Part shown: positions 24,515 through 33,818 of the stretch, piece by piece | Layout: every line of letters starts with the position of its first letter | Position numbering within the stretch: position 1 is the stretch's first letter | Made by a program: the position numbers and the translations under genes | Source: Sphingobacterium faecale | GTDB taxonomy: Bacteria > Bacteroidota > Bacteroidia > Sphingobacteriales > Sphingobacteriaceae | Direction: 5' to 3' | Length of the DNA: 59,216 nt | NCBI RefSeq assembly: GCF_016746095.1 | Contig: NZ_JAERTY010000014.1 | Location: forward strand, 1-59,216 | Notes under the pieces: model-generated | The model's input: the letters and a program-made list of their open reading frames with translations, nothing else | Databases searched by the model: none | What the model was told of the DNA's origin: nothing

Positions 24515-26743
24515 CTACCTATTTTTTGTATCTAACAAGACAATCTTTTCCTTAGGAACTTCCTTACCCTTCTTCGCTGATGTCAGGCTATGTCCTCCGA
24601 GAATCGGAGCTATTACCAAACCTACCAAACAAGTAAGTTTGATCAGGATATTCATAGAAGGCCCAGATGTATCTTTAAAAGGATCTCCTACTGTATCTCC
24701 CGTAACCGCAGCTTTGTGCGCTTCCGACCCCTTGTACGTCATCTCCCCATTTATTTCTACCCCTGCCTCAAACGACTTCTTCGCGTTATCCCATGCACCA
24801 CCGGCATTATTCTGAAATATAGCCCACAGTACTCCCGACACAGCAACTCCTGCCATATACGCACCCAAAGCCTCAGGCCCCATAATAAAGCCAACTAGAA
24901 TTGGAGTGATTATCGTTAAAGCTCCGGGGAGCATCATTTCGCGTAGCGCTGCTTTGGTCGATATTTCCACACACTTATCATACTCGGGTTTGCCTGTACC
25001 TTCCAATATTCCTGGTATTTCACGAAACTGCCGGCGTACCTCATTGACCATATCCATAGCCGCCTTGCCAACAGATTGCATCGCTAAGGCCGAAAACACT
25101 ACAGGTACCATACCACCGATAAAAAGAGCGGCAAGTACATCTGCTTTAAAAATATTGATACCATCTATCCCAGTAAACGTGACATAAGCCGCAAATAAAG
25201 CAAGAGCAGTCAAGGCAGCAGAAGCGATGGCAAACCCCTTTCCTACTGCAGCAGTTGTATTACCAACCGAATCCAATACATCCGTACGCTGCCGAACCTC
25301 TTTTGGTAATTCACTCATTTCGGCAATTCCTCCTGCATTGTCAGCAATAGGACCGAAAGCATCTATGGCCAACTGCATAGCTGTGGTCGCCATCATAGCC
25401 GATGCCGCAATAGCGACTCCGTAGAATCCAGCCAAAGCATAAGATCCCCAAATCGCAAAAGCAAATAATAAGACCGATGAAAAGGTCGATATCATTCCGG
25501 TAGCCAGTCCAGCTATAATATTAGTTCCAGCTCCCGTTGAGGAATTCCGTACAATATTAAGGACAGGCTTTTTGCCTAAGCCGGTATAGTACTCCGTAAA
25601 AGCAGAAATTAATCCACCAACGGCCAATCCCACTAGCGTTGCATAGAAAATATTCATCCGTGGTATATCTTTCAATCCTTCGCCAAAGAACTTCATTTTT
25701 ATAACCTCAGGCAACATGTATTGAATCAGAAAAAAACAAGCCACGACCGTCAAAATGATAGATACCCAGTTGCCCATATTTAGCGCCTTCTGCACTTGAG
25801 CTTCTTTAGCATCATTGCTCGATACTTTGACAAAGAAGGTACCGATGATTGAAGCCAATATACCGACTCCAGCAATTACAATCGGCAGTAAAATTGGTCC
25901 CATACCTTGAAATGCATCTGTATATACCGTACCGGATGCTTCACTCATATCTTTGATAACATAATTACCCAATACCATAGAAGCCAGCACCGTCGCCACA
26001 TAAGAGCCAAAGAGATCGGCTCCCATTCCCGCTACATCGCCCACGTTATCGCCCACATTGTCGGCGATAGTTGCAGGGTTTCTAGGATCATCTTCAGGAA
26101 TTCCCGCCTCTACCTTACCTACTAAGTCTGCGCCAACATCCGCAGCCTTCGTATAGATACCACCTCCAACACGTGCAAATAAAGCAATCGATTCTGCCCC
26201 TAGAGAGAATCCTGCCAATGCTTCCAACACCACCGTCATCTCACTATAGAAGCTGTTCTCACCCGAGATAAACATCTTTACGAACAACAGGAAAAAGATA
26301 TTCAATCCCAATACGGCCAATCCGGCAACGCCCAATCCCATAACCGTACCACCTGAAAAGGAAACTTTCAATGCCTGAGGCAAACTGCTACGAGCGGCCT
26401 GTGTTGTACGTACATTGGCACTGGTAGCGATACGCATACCGATATTTCCAGCCAATGCAGAAAAGAAAGCACCGAATACAAACGCAATGACAATAATCCA
26501 ATGCGTAGTCTCTACCAAAGTCGAAACAAAAAATAATGCGATGGAAGCAATAACGACGAAAACTAATAGAATACGATACTCTGCTTTTAAAAAGGCCATA
26601 GCACCCTCTTGGATGCTTTTCGAAATAGACACCATCCGGCTTTCACCGGAATCTTGTTTTTTTACCCAACTTGACTTGGATAGCATAAATAATAGACCGA
26701 GCACAGCAAGAGCCGCTGGTAGGTAAATAATAAGGTTCTCCAT
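24515..26743 (-). CDS. hppA: Membrane-bound ion-pumping pyrophosphatase (K+-dependent type)
   Basis: This 742-residue protein of about 16 membrane helices couples PPi hydrolysis to export of H+ or Na+ across the inner membrane. The PPi/Mg-binding segment DVGADLVGKVE, the acidic IADNVGDNVGDVAGMGADLFG and the C-terminal AAVTGDTVGDPFKDTSGP are diagnostic. In GNTTAAVGKG (near residue 498) the residue after GNTT is Ala; K+-independent enzymes have Lys there, so this one should need K+. Whether it pumps Na+, H+ or both I cannot tell. Upstream on the minus strand there is TTTG, 18 bases, TAGCTTTA, a near-consensus promoter. Confidence 0.93.
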   Translation of the reverse strand: MENLIIYLPAALAVLGLLFMLSKSSWVKKQDSGESRMVSISKSIQEGAMAFLKAEYRILLVFVVIASIALFFVSTLVETTHWIIVIAFVFGAFFSALAGNIGMRIATSANVRTTQAARSSLPQALKVSFSGGTVMGLGVAGLAVLGLNIFFLLFVKMFISGENSFYSEMTVVLEALAGFSLGAESIALFARVGGGIYTKAADVGADLVGKVEAGIPEDDPRNPATIADNVGDNVGDVAGMGADLFGSYVATVLASMVLGNYVIKDMSEASGTVYTDAFQGMGPILLPIVIAGVGILASIIGTFFVKVSSNDAKEAQVQKALNMGNWVSIILTVVACFFLIQYMLPEVIKMKFFGEGLKDIPRMNIFYATLVGLAVGGLISAFTEYYTGLGKKPVLNIVRNSSTGAGTNIIAGLATGMISTFSSVLLFAFAIWGSYALAGFYGVAIAASAMMATTAMQLAIDAFGPIADNAGGIAEMSELPKEVRQRTDVLDSVGNTTAAVGKGFAIASAALTALALFAAYVTFTGIDGINIFKADVLAALFIGGMVPVVFSALAMQSVGKAAMDMVNEVRRQFREIPGILEGTGKPEYDKCVEISTKAALREMMLPGALTIITPILVGFIMGPEALGAYMAGVAVSGVLWAIFQNNAGGAWDNAKKSFEAGVEINGEMTYKGSEAHKAAVTGDTVGDPFKDTSGPSMNILIKLTCLVGLVIAPILGGHSLTSAKKGKEVPKEKIVLLDTKNR

Positions 26744-26840
26744 AAACTGTTTATTTGGTTACTAGCTTAAAGCTATCACTTTTTTTTGACAACCAAAAAC
26801 CTTTAACACTTTCTTTTTGAGCCCCTTTCAATCAAAAACA

Positions 26841-28739
26841 TTAATTGGAGATCCAATAATAAAGAGAGTCTCTTACCTCGACCCTTTCTAAATCCACCAA
26901 TCTGCGCAGCACCTGAATTCGCCTATTATCATCAGACACAGGAATTCCATCAATAAGTTCATGTAGCTCTAATGGCTTTTCAAGCAGCAAAACCCGTATT
27001 CCCTGTTCTATTTTTAATTCTTGTTCTTCTTTAAAATTCCGGCTCAAACAGAGATCACATACACCGCACACCTCAGATTCAAGCTCGCCAAAATAAGAAA
27101 GCAAAGCTTGGCTTCTGCACATTTCCTCATCTAGATAGGCATACACTGCTTTGACCTGACGCTCCTTGATCTGCCGACGTTCTCTCAAAAAATCAGTATC
27201 GATATACAAGTTTTTGTAATCAACACGACTTTGCAAAAACTGAAGCTGGGGTTTATCTGTACTTTTCAAATAGGAACCAATTTGTTGCTTTTCCAATCCC
27301 TGTAACAGCTCTACGATCACCTCATAAGGTACTTTTAGTTTCTTCGCAAACTCGTACTCATTAATGGGTATGTAGAAATCGAACACACCTCCATAAGTAC
27401 GCAGTACGGCTTTAATAATAGGATCGTATTTGGCCGATTGTACTTGAAATTTGTACAGCTCTTGAAAGTCAACTTCAAATTTGAAACGGGAAGGTATATA
27501 GACTGCTTCGGACAACGAAATCCAGCCATCGCGTTCTAAAAACTTAAGAGCACTCAAGGTTTGTAATAGATCCAGTGTATATTTCTTACTAAACTCGACA
27601 ATATCAAAATCAAAAAACAAACCTTGACCAGATCCATAAGCGATCTGATAATAATTCGCCAGATAGTGATATACCTGTTGGATAAAACTAACTTCAGGAA
27701 AGCTGTTCTCCAAATTTGTCCACAGACGGTCTCGGTCCGCCTGTTGGTACAAAAGCACAGGGAATGCCTTCTTTTCATCACGCCCTGCACGTCCTGCCTC
27801 TTGGTAATAAGCTTCCAACGAATCGGGAATATCCAAATGAATGACAAAACGCACATCGGACTTATCGATTCCCATACCAAATGCATTAGTTGCTACGATA
27901 ACCCGCATCTTATTCGAACTCCAAGCATCCTGTTTTGCCGAACGCTCTTTCATTCCCAACCCCGCGTGGTAATAATCAGCAGGAACACCATGATTCAGCA
28001 GGAACCGAGCCACTTCCTGTGTTTCCCTTCGATTACGAACATATACAACACCTGTACCACCGACCTTTTTGACAATACGCAACATCCGGTTCATCTTATT
28101 TTCCTCTTCCAATGCCATGTACCCCAGATTGACGCGCGCAAAGCTACGGCTCAAAACATGGGGACTCACAAAACCCAACTGCTCTTGGATATCGACAATA
28201 ACATGGGGCGTTGCCGTTGCTGTAACTGCTAAAAAAGGAACTTTAGGATGTAATTCACGAAGTTGAGCTATCTGTAGATAAGAAGGTCTAAAATCATAGC
28301 CCCATTGCGATATACAGTGTGCTTCGTCGATAGCCCAAAGATTGACCTTCATGTAGCGAAGCCGCTCTCTGACCAGATCGGAATACAATCGCTCAGGAGC
28401 GAGGTAAAGAAACTTGATTTTACCGAATATGCAATTATCCAATGCTATATCAATTTCTCGGTATCCCATACCGGAATAAATAGCTATAGCTTCAATCCCT
28501 CTACCACGCAGTTGCTCTACCTGATCTTTCATTAATGCGATCAAAGGACTAATCACCACACAAATTCCCTCTTGCATCAGCGCCGGTATTTGGAAACAAA
28601 TAGACTTGCCTCCCCCCGTAGGCATCAAAGCCAGCGTATCCCTTCCGTTTAAGACGGATGAAATAATTTCTTCCTGTAAAGGACGAAAACCATCATATCC
28701 CCAATACTGTTTTAATATAGAAAGACTATTTTGTACCAT
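26841..28739 (-). CDS. recQ: ATP-dependent DNA helicase, RecQ family
   Basis: This 632-residue 3'-5' helicase unwinds branched DNA in recombination and repair. Visible motifs are Walker A (MPTGGGKSICFQ), DEAH box with the RecQ aromatic loop (AIDEAHCISQWGYDFRPSY), motif VI (QEAGRAGRD), and the four-cysteine zinc site ending in VCGVCDLC. A short winged-helix region follows, and no HRDC domain is visible at the C-terminus. It starts 3 bp after the comEC stop and ends an operon of two outer-membrane proteins and comEC. That context is unusual and could point to a role with incoming DNA, which is inference. Confidence 0.93.
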   Translation of the reverse strand: MVQNSLSILKQYWGYDGFRPLQEEIISSVLNGRDTLALMPTGGGKSICFQIPALMQEGICVVISPLIALMKDQVEQLRGRGIEAIAIYSGMGYREIDIALDNCIFGKIKFLYLAPERLYSDLVRERLRYMKVNLWAIDEAHCISQWGYDFRPSYLQIAQLRELHPKVPFLAVTATATPHVIVDIQEQLGFVSPHVLSRSFARVNLGYMALEEENKMNRMLRIVKKVGGTGVVYVRNRRETQEVARFLLNHGVPADYYHAGLGMKERSAKQDAWSSNKMRVIVATNAFGMGIDKSDVRFVIHLDIPDSLEAYYQEAGRAGRDEKKAFPVLLYQQADRDRLWTNLENSFPEVSFIQQVYHYLANYYQIAYGSGQGLFFDFDIVEFSKKYTLDLLQTLSALKFLERDGWISLSEAVYIPSRFKFEVDFQELYKFQVQSAKYDPIIKAVLRTYGGVFDFYIPINEYEFAKKLKVPYEVIVELLQGLEKQQIGSYLKSTDKPQLQFLQSRVDYKNLYIDTDFLRERRQIKERQVKAVYAYLDEEMCRSQALLSYFGELESEVCGVCDLCLSRNFKEEQELKIEQGIRVLLLEKPLELHELIDGIPVSDDNRRIQVLRRLVDLERVEVRDSLYYWISN

Positions 28740-28742
28740 TTC

Positions 28743-30830
28743 TTATTCTCCATCCCAAACATAAGCAAAATTATTTTTGAGTATATACATCGGTACATCA
28801 AGACTATCCGAATAAATAGATGCAATCGTCCTATCTGCATTACTGCCATCGAACAGAAAAAGTGGGGTTCTACCAAGTTTTTCTACAACACTTGCAATAG
28901 TATTTTTATTATTCTTACGCCAGATGACCATATCCACATCAGATAAGGTATCACGTAGTCCTGTCTCCAGAATCAGTATTCTTTTATCTCCTAACGACAA
29001 GATGTGATTTTGCCTTCCCGCTGTTACCAATTTTTTATATTCAATATGTTCCAGCGGAACAAACCGACATAAATCCGGCAGTATAGAAAAACGACTACCA
29101 CTATGACTCAATGAATCAAAAGTAGTATACAACACGGCCTTCCCTTTTTTTATTTGTGCAATGGCCAAATGCGAACGAACATCGTAAATGCGATACCCAC
29201 TGTACGTTGACCTTTGAACATACTGAAAACTGCCAAAAACCGAAAATATCAACAGACAGGCCATCGCCATAAAAAGAGCCTTTTTATACCTATAATTCCA
29301 CGCACATACCATTGCTATCAATATTAAAAACGCCAGAACAACTTGAATTTGACTCCATATAATCCCATCCAGCACCGCATAAGGCAGTCTTTCCAAATAC
29401 GCTAACCCGTATACAGAAAATTGCAGCAATGCTTCTAAGACGACTCCTACATAGGTATTGATAAGTTCCAAAGGACACAATGCCAGCAATATTCCCAAAT
29501 ACATAATTCCGGTACTCGGCAAGGCTATAAACAAATTGGCCGGAATAAAATAAGTAGGGAATTGTCCAAAATAGTATAGAATCACAGGTAATGTAAATAA
29601 CTGAGCTGCTATAGAGATATACGTATACTCTACAATCCAACTCCACCATCTGATGGTGGGCAGATAGAGCTTTTTCAATAAGGGCTGCAGGAGAAGAATT
29701 CCCAATACTGCAAGATAAGACAGCTGAAAGCCAATATCAAATAAGCTCTTTGGAAATAACAACAAGATAAAAAGTGCAGACGCAAACAGGGTATTCAACG
29801 TTACTTGCTGCCGGCTGACAGTAAATGAAACAATAAAGAACGTAATCATAATTCCTGCACGAAGTATGGGTGGACTCATTCCAGTGAGAACAACATAAAA
29901 CCAGACTGCACTGACGACAAGAACACTGCGCAAGGGGCGTCCATATGGAAAATATCCCATCCACTTCAGTAACAAGGTCAAAATTCCAAACACCATCGCT
30001 ACGTGTAAACCAGAAACACTCAGTATGTGAACCGTCCCTGTATTGGTGAAGGCTTTAACCATCTGCTCATCCATCTCCGAACGATAACCAAAAATTAATG
30101 CGACCGCCAGCTGTAATGCTCTACCGTCTTCAATATACAGTGAAAATTTTTCCATCATTTGCTCCCGGAATGAAAGCGCATTCGCCAAAATAATATTCGC
30201 TTTGCCTACATCGATTTTGATGACTTCGTCAGAAGCTAAAAAGCATTGGTGCCAAATATTTTTTGTTGCCAGGTAATTTCGATAATTAAATTCGTTGGGA
30301 TTAGAAGGCATTTTCACTTCCTTTACATTATTTATTACATGTAGCATATCACCATACTGGATTTTTGGCATTGCTACAGAATCTATGCCTATGGTCATCA
30401 TCAGCTTACCGATTGTACGTGTCTTGCCTGTATCGCTTACTACTGCTTTCACTACTGCTGGAAACCGCAGCATTTTACCGCGCAATTGAGGTTCATCGTC
30501 CACCACGACCAAAAGACTCTTCCCCACAAAATTCGAGAAATGTGACGGCTGATAAGACGGCATTGTCCGTAGGGTCAACCACATCCCTAGTAAGCACCAA
30601 GTGCTGTAAAAGGCAAGGACAAACAATAACCTTCCCCAAGTTTGCTTTCGTTTAAAAAATCCCAGGCACTGCAATACAAAAAAAGAAAACACAACTAAAT
30701 ACCAGTGCATAAAAGAATCCATTCTATGGTAATATCCTATATAAATACCTAGCACAAAAGCCAAAAAGGGTTTAAGCATAGGAATCTTTGGAAACTCTAA
30801 ACCAAGGAGATTATTTTTCACCATTGCCAT
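28743..30830 (-). CDS. comEC: ComEC/Rec2 family DNA-uptake channel
   Basis: ComEC carries single-stranded DNA across the inner membrane in natural transformation. This 695-residue version has two N-terminal membrane helices, a soluble OB-like domain (about residues 60-230) and a polytopic competence domain that includes TGTVHILSVSGLHVAMVFG. The C-terminal soluble part does not show the HxHxDH motif of the metallo-beta-lactamase domain found in Bacillus ComEC. The ATG at 30830 overlaps the upstream gene by 13 bp; a second ATG at 30824 is also possible. It sits in an operon with an OMP that has a ComEA-like domain, which supports a DNA-uptake role. Confidence 0.9.
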   Translation of the reverse strand: MAMVKNNLLGLEFPKIPMLKPFLAFVLGIYIGYYHRMDSFMHWYLVVFSFFVLQCLGFFKRKQTWGRLLFVLAFYSTWCLLGMWLTLRTMPSYQPSHFSNFVGKSLLVVVDDEPQLRGKMLRFPAVVKAVVSDTGKTRTIGKLMMTIGIDSVAMPKIQYGDMLHVINNVKEVKMPSNPNEFNYRNYLATKNIWHQCFLASDEVIKIDVGKANIILANALSFREQMMEKFSLYIEDGRALQLAVALIFGYRSEMDEQMVKAFTNTGTVHILSVSGLHVAMVFGILTLLLKWMGYFPYGRPLRSVLVVSAVWFYVVLTGMSPPILRAGIMITFFIVSFTVSRQQVTLNTLFASALFILLLFPKSLFDIGFQLSYLAVLGILLLQPLLKKLYLPTIRWWSWIVEYTYISIAAQLFTLPVILYYFGQFPTYFIPANLFIALPSTGIMYLGILLALCPLELINTYVGVVLEALLQFSVYGLAYLERLPYAVLDGIIWSQIQVVLAFLILIAMVCAWNYRYKKALFMAMACLLIFSVFGSFQYVQRSTYSGYRIYDVRSHLAIAQIKKGKAVLYTTFDSLSHSGSRFSILPDLCRFVPLEHIEYKKLVTAGRQNHILSLGDKRILILETGLRDTLSDVDMVIWRKNNKNTIASVVEKLGRTPLFLFDGSNADRTIASIYSDSLDVPMYILKNNFAYVWDGE

Positions 30831-32866
30831 CTGACCTGTATTTTCACATCCGACTTTACCTTACCTGAAATCAATTCCAAGCCTGCACCAATATCATTTC
30901 GATCAAAATAATATGTCATCGCACACCTAGCCCAGAGATCTAGATTCTTAACAATTTTATAACGTATATTCAGATAACTCCGCATCCCCTTATCATAATA
31001 CATTGGAAAACCGGAGGCATACAGCACATCATTTTCATAAGCGTAGATTCTTGTATCGTATCCCTCCGTATCAAAGTAAGCAGCACGTATATTGAACTGG
31101 AGCCGAGGCTTTCTCATTTGCCAAAAAGCATCCTGGTAAAATAAGAGACCATTCGTTCTATCGACTCCTTCCTTCTCAAAAAGCATCACTTCCACGCGTG
31201 AGCGAATCCGCCAACTATCACTTAGTTTATATTGAAAATCAATACGAAATTGGTCACGATTGACATCTGCCAACACATTTGTATGTCGTGTGTCTAATGC
31301 AAAATTCTCTTGTCGGAGGCGATGTCGGTATCGGAATGTTAATTTTCCGATTTTGTACCAAGTATAAGTAAATTGACTCAGAAAATCTGTACCTGCACTT
31401 GGAGCATCGATACGATATCTCAACCACGGAAAATGAAAAACATCAAAGTAATTTACCCATTCAATCTTTCTACTCGGATGGTATACCATTCCAGCATATA
31501 TGCCTTTCTCATTGGCGATCTGACTGCCTTCGCTTAGTGACTGCCCATAGAAACTATGGTAGTCACGTTGATAATTTCTATAATCAACAAAAAGAGAAAG
31601 CTTGGAATGCAAACTAGCAATCAATCCGTTGTTGGTAGCCCAACCACCTCCAAAACTGTATGCTGTTTCTCCAAAAAAATAATAATTTCTAAAGGAATAA
31701 TTATAATGTCCACCAACCACATGCAAACTATTACCCTGGAAGTCAAATAGCTGCCGCATATCGCTCCCTTTTATACGCAAGCCATCATAGGTCATCCCCA
31801 TGTAAGTAATCCCGAGCTTCAAACGCTGATATTGATAGGCCAAATTACTTCCATAAACGACTTGTCCTATTGCCTTTCGATAGGACTGCTCGGTAGCAGT
31901 CCGATGCAATCCCGATTGGCTTATCGTAGAAATAATGCGACTGCCATCCTCTGTTTCCACCTTTCCGGACAGCTTATTATAAGCCACAAACGGAGTCCAT
32001 CTGATTGCTCCCTTTTCTATAGCAGCCGAAACACCCCGCTGGAAGTTGCTTTCGTTCATCGAAGAATACGGAACGAGCCCCTGTCCCTGTCGAGCGACAC
32101 TGCCGATCCAGGCTCCTTTACCGAAGCTCAAGCCATTCCACGAAACAAGTCCCTGCCCAAACTGTAGGGCATAATCTCCAATCACAAGTTTCTTGACATA
32201 CTTACTTAAATTCCGCGCCTCGAGATGCCCCGAATAAAAATCAAAACCATAACGCTGCTTTTCTCTAAAAAATGGTTCCCCTGCATCCTTTTCCATATTC
32301 AATGCAACGCGTATTTGATTATCGTAGTTCCATCGATAGCGAAGCGCATATCGGTTAGCATCTCCGAGATACCTGCTCTTACCCTCTTCCTGTATTCGAT
32401 AGCCAGCAGCAAGCTGTAGCTGACGTCCATAACGCATCATTAGCATATGTTCGTCTTTTTCCATCATTTTTTTAAAAGTCAATCCTCTGAAAGAAGTTGG
32501 GGGAGCAATATAAACAAACGGAAGTAGGCGCTGGATAGTTTCAGCATCAAATCCTTTGATCGCTTGAAGTTCGAGCACGCTGACAAAATCCCCTGACCTA
32601 GAACGATGAAAGATCAAATTATCAACCTGCTGTGGAGAAAGAAAAAAAAGTACACTTAATTCAGATTCACTAGCGGTATTCAGGTTGAGCGGTTTTCTCA
32701 AATAATAATGCAACTTTTCTGATATTTCACTAATATCGACCTCTTCTCCTAATTCTTCTTGAATCTGCTCCAACAGGAGCTCATCGACACGTTCTTCTTC
32801 TTGCCCAAAAGAAAGCGCGGGGTATACACCTATCCCCAATATGATTGCCAATATTCTAAAAACCAT
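30818..32866 (-). CDS. Helix-hairpin-helix domain fused to an outer-membrane beta-barrel
   Basis: This 682-residue protein has a signal peptide (ending near LSFGQ). Residues about 60-120 form a ComEA-type helix-hairpin-helix repeat (LNLNTASESEL, then HRSRSGDFVSVLELQAIKGF), a non-sequence-specific DNA-binding fold. From about 130 to the C-terminal aromatic end (KIQVRWQW) the sequence is a run of amphipathic beta strands typical of an outer-membrane barrel. It overlaps the PorV-like gene by 11 bp and comEC by 13 bp. I infer an outer-membrane protein that could bind or pass DNA to ComEC. The fold assignments are by eye; the function is not shown. Confidence 0.75.
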   Translation of the reverse strand: MVFRILAIILGIGVYPALSFGQEEERVDELLLEQIQEELGEEVDISEISEKLHYYLRKPLNLNTASESELSVLFFLSPQQVDNLIFHRSRSGDFVSVLELQAIKGFDAETIQRLLPFVYIAPPTSFRGLTFKKMMEKDEHMLMMRYGRQLQLAAGYRIQEEGKSRYLGDANRYALRYRWNYDNQIRVALNMEKDAGEPFFREKQRYGFDFYSGHLEARNLSKYVKKLVIGDYALQFGQGLVSWNGLSFGKGAWIGSVARQGQGLVPYSSMNESNFQRGVSAAIEKGAIRWTPFVAYNKLSGKVETEDGSRIISTISQSGLHRTATEQSYRKAIGQVVYGSNLAYQYQRLKLGITYMGMTYDGLRIKGSDMRQLFDFQGNSLHVVGGHYNYSFRNYYFFGETAYSFGGGWATNNGLIASLHSKLSLFVDYRNYQRDYHSFYGQSLSEGSQIANEKGIYAGMVYHPSRKIEWVNYFDVFHFPWLRYRIDAPSAGTDFLSQFTYTWYKIGKLTFRYRHRLRQENFALDTRHTNVLADVNRDQFRIDFQYKLSDSWRIRSRVEVMLFEKEGVDRTNGLLFYQDAFWQMRKPRLQFNIRAAYFDTEGYDTRIYAYENDVLYASGFPMYYDKGMRSYLNIRYKIVKNLDLWARCAMTYYFDRNDIGAGLELISGKVKSDVKIQVRWQW

Positions 32867-33659
32867 AAACCAAGGATACTTGAGGAGAAGCTCCTAATTG
32901 TGTATGAAAGGATGAAGATATATCGCATAAAAATTTTCCAAGTGTCATACCAACTCCCGTAAAATATTGCATGGGCACTAGGGTGATCCCTCCTCTTAGG
33001 ACAACCAGTTTATCTATGGAGTAGGCAATACCAAACCGAGGATCTATCTCACCCAATGCAGTATAATAAGCATCCGCTGTAAACAAGACCTCTTTAGATA
33101 TATGATATAACAATCCCATACCGATCTCTCTAGCGATAGACTGGTCTATACTGTCGTCAAAACGGGAAAAAGAAATATTACGCAGCAACAGCCCTATCGC
33201 CATTGCTTTAGTAAAAGTAAAATGAGCTCCTAAATCCATCGAAACAGCATTATCTCCGCCGTAGCCTTTGACATGATATTGGTGATAATTGGTCGATACC
33301 GAAGTGGAAAAATAATCACCAAATGCACGAACATAGACAGCCCTTACCGTAAGTAAAGAAGAGGTACCTTTCAACCCATAGTTATTGATGGCTAACCCTA
33401 GAGTATTGTATTTACGCAGAGGTAGCGATGCTACGAGAGCATGCGTCTGTATATCCTGTGTTAAAAAATGAGGTTGGTAGCCTATACCAATCTGAGGTCT
33501 TTCCAACTTTGCCACCACAGCAGGGTTGGCTGTTAAACCGTACACAGAGGGTACTGCCAATCCGGTATTGGCCATCCCCTGCATTGAAGCGCCGTAGAAA
33601 CGTTGAGAACGCGCAGTAATGCATAGAAGCGATAAGAGCAGTATTACACCTAACCTCAT
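32856..33659 (-). CDS. PorV/PorQ-like outer-membrane beta-barrel protein
   Basis: This 267-residue protein has a short signal peptide (ending ITARSQ). It then shows a PorV/FadL-like start (GMANTGLAVPSVYGLTANPAV) and regular amphipathic strands to an aromatic C-terminus (VSLVYGF). Relatives in Bacteroidota include PorV and PorQ of type IX secretion, but this is shorter and not coded with por genes. It is the first gene of an operon with the HhH-barrel protein, comEC and recQ. It may help the larger barrel assemble or act with it. I see no good -7 element in the 100 bp upstream. Confidence 0.7.
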   Translation of the reverse strand: MRLGVILLLSLLCITARSQRFYGASMQGMANTGLAVPSVYGLTANPAVVAKLERPQIGIGYQPHFLTQDIQTHALVASLPLRKYNTLGLAINNYGLKGTSSLLTVRAVYVRAFGDYFSTSVSTNYHQYHVKGYGGDNAVSMDLGAHFTFTKAMAIGLLLRNISFSRFDDSIDQSIAREIGMGLLYHISKEVLFTADAYYTALGEIDPRFGIAYSIDKLVVLRGGITLVPMQYFTGVGMTLGKFLCDISSSFHTQLGASPQVSLVYGF

Positions 33660-33756
33660 AATATAAGCAATTGACTGGTTTTCACTAATTTACATAAAAA
33701 CAATCAATTTAAAAATCTTAATTTGAAATCTGATGAGGCTCTTATCAAAAAAGTCA

Positions 33757-33789
33757 CAAAAAAGCCAGATGGTGTAGTACCATCTGGCT
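33757..33789 (-). terminator. Terminator of gyrB
   Basis: An 11-bp perfect stem AGCCAGATGGT/ACCATCTGGCT (33763-33773 with 33779-33789) is followed on the minus strand by TTTTTT. It lies 30 bp after the gyrB stop. Confidence 0.9.
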
Positions 33790-33818
33790 CAATATATCCT
33801 TGCTGAATACAGTTTCTG

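Noticed and set aside
27624..28232. 202-codon plus-strand frame opposite recQ
   Set aside because: Antisense shadow of recQ; no domain and no start signals.
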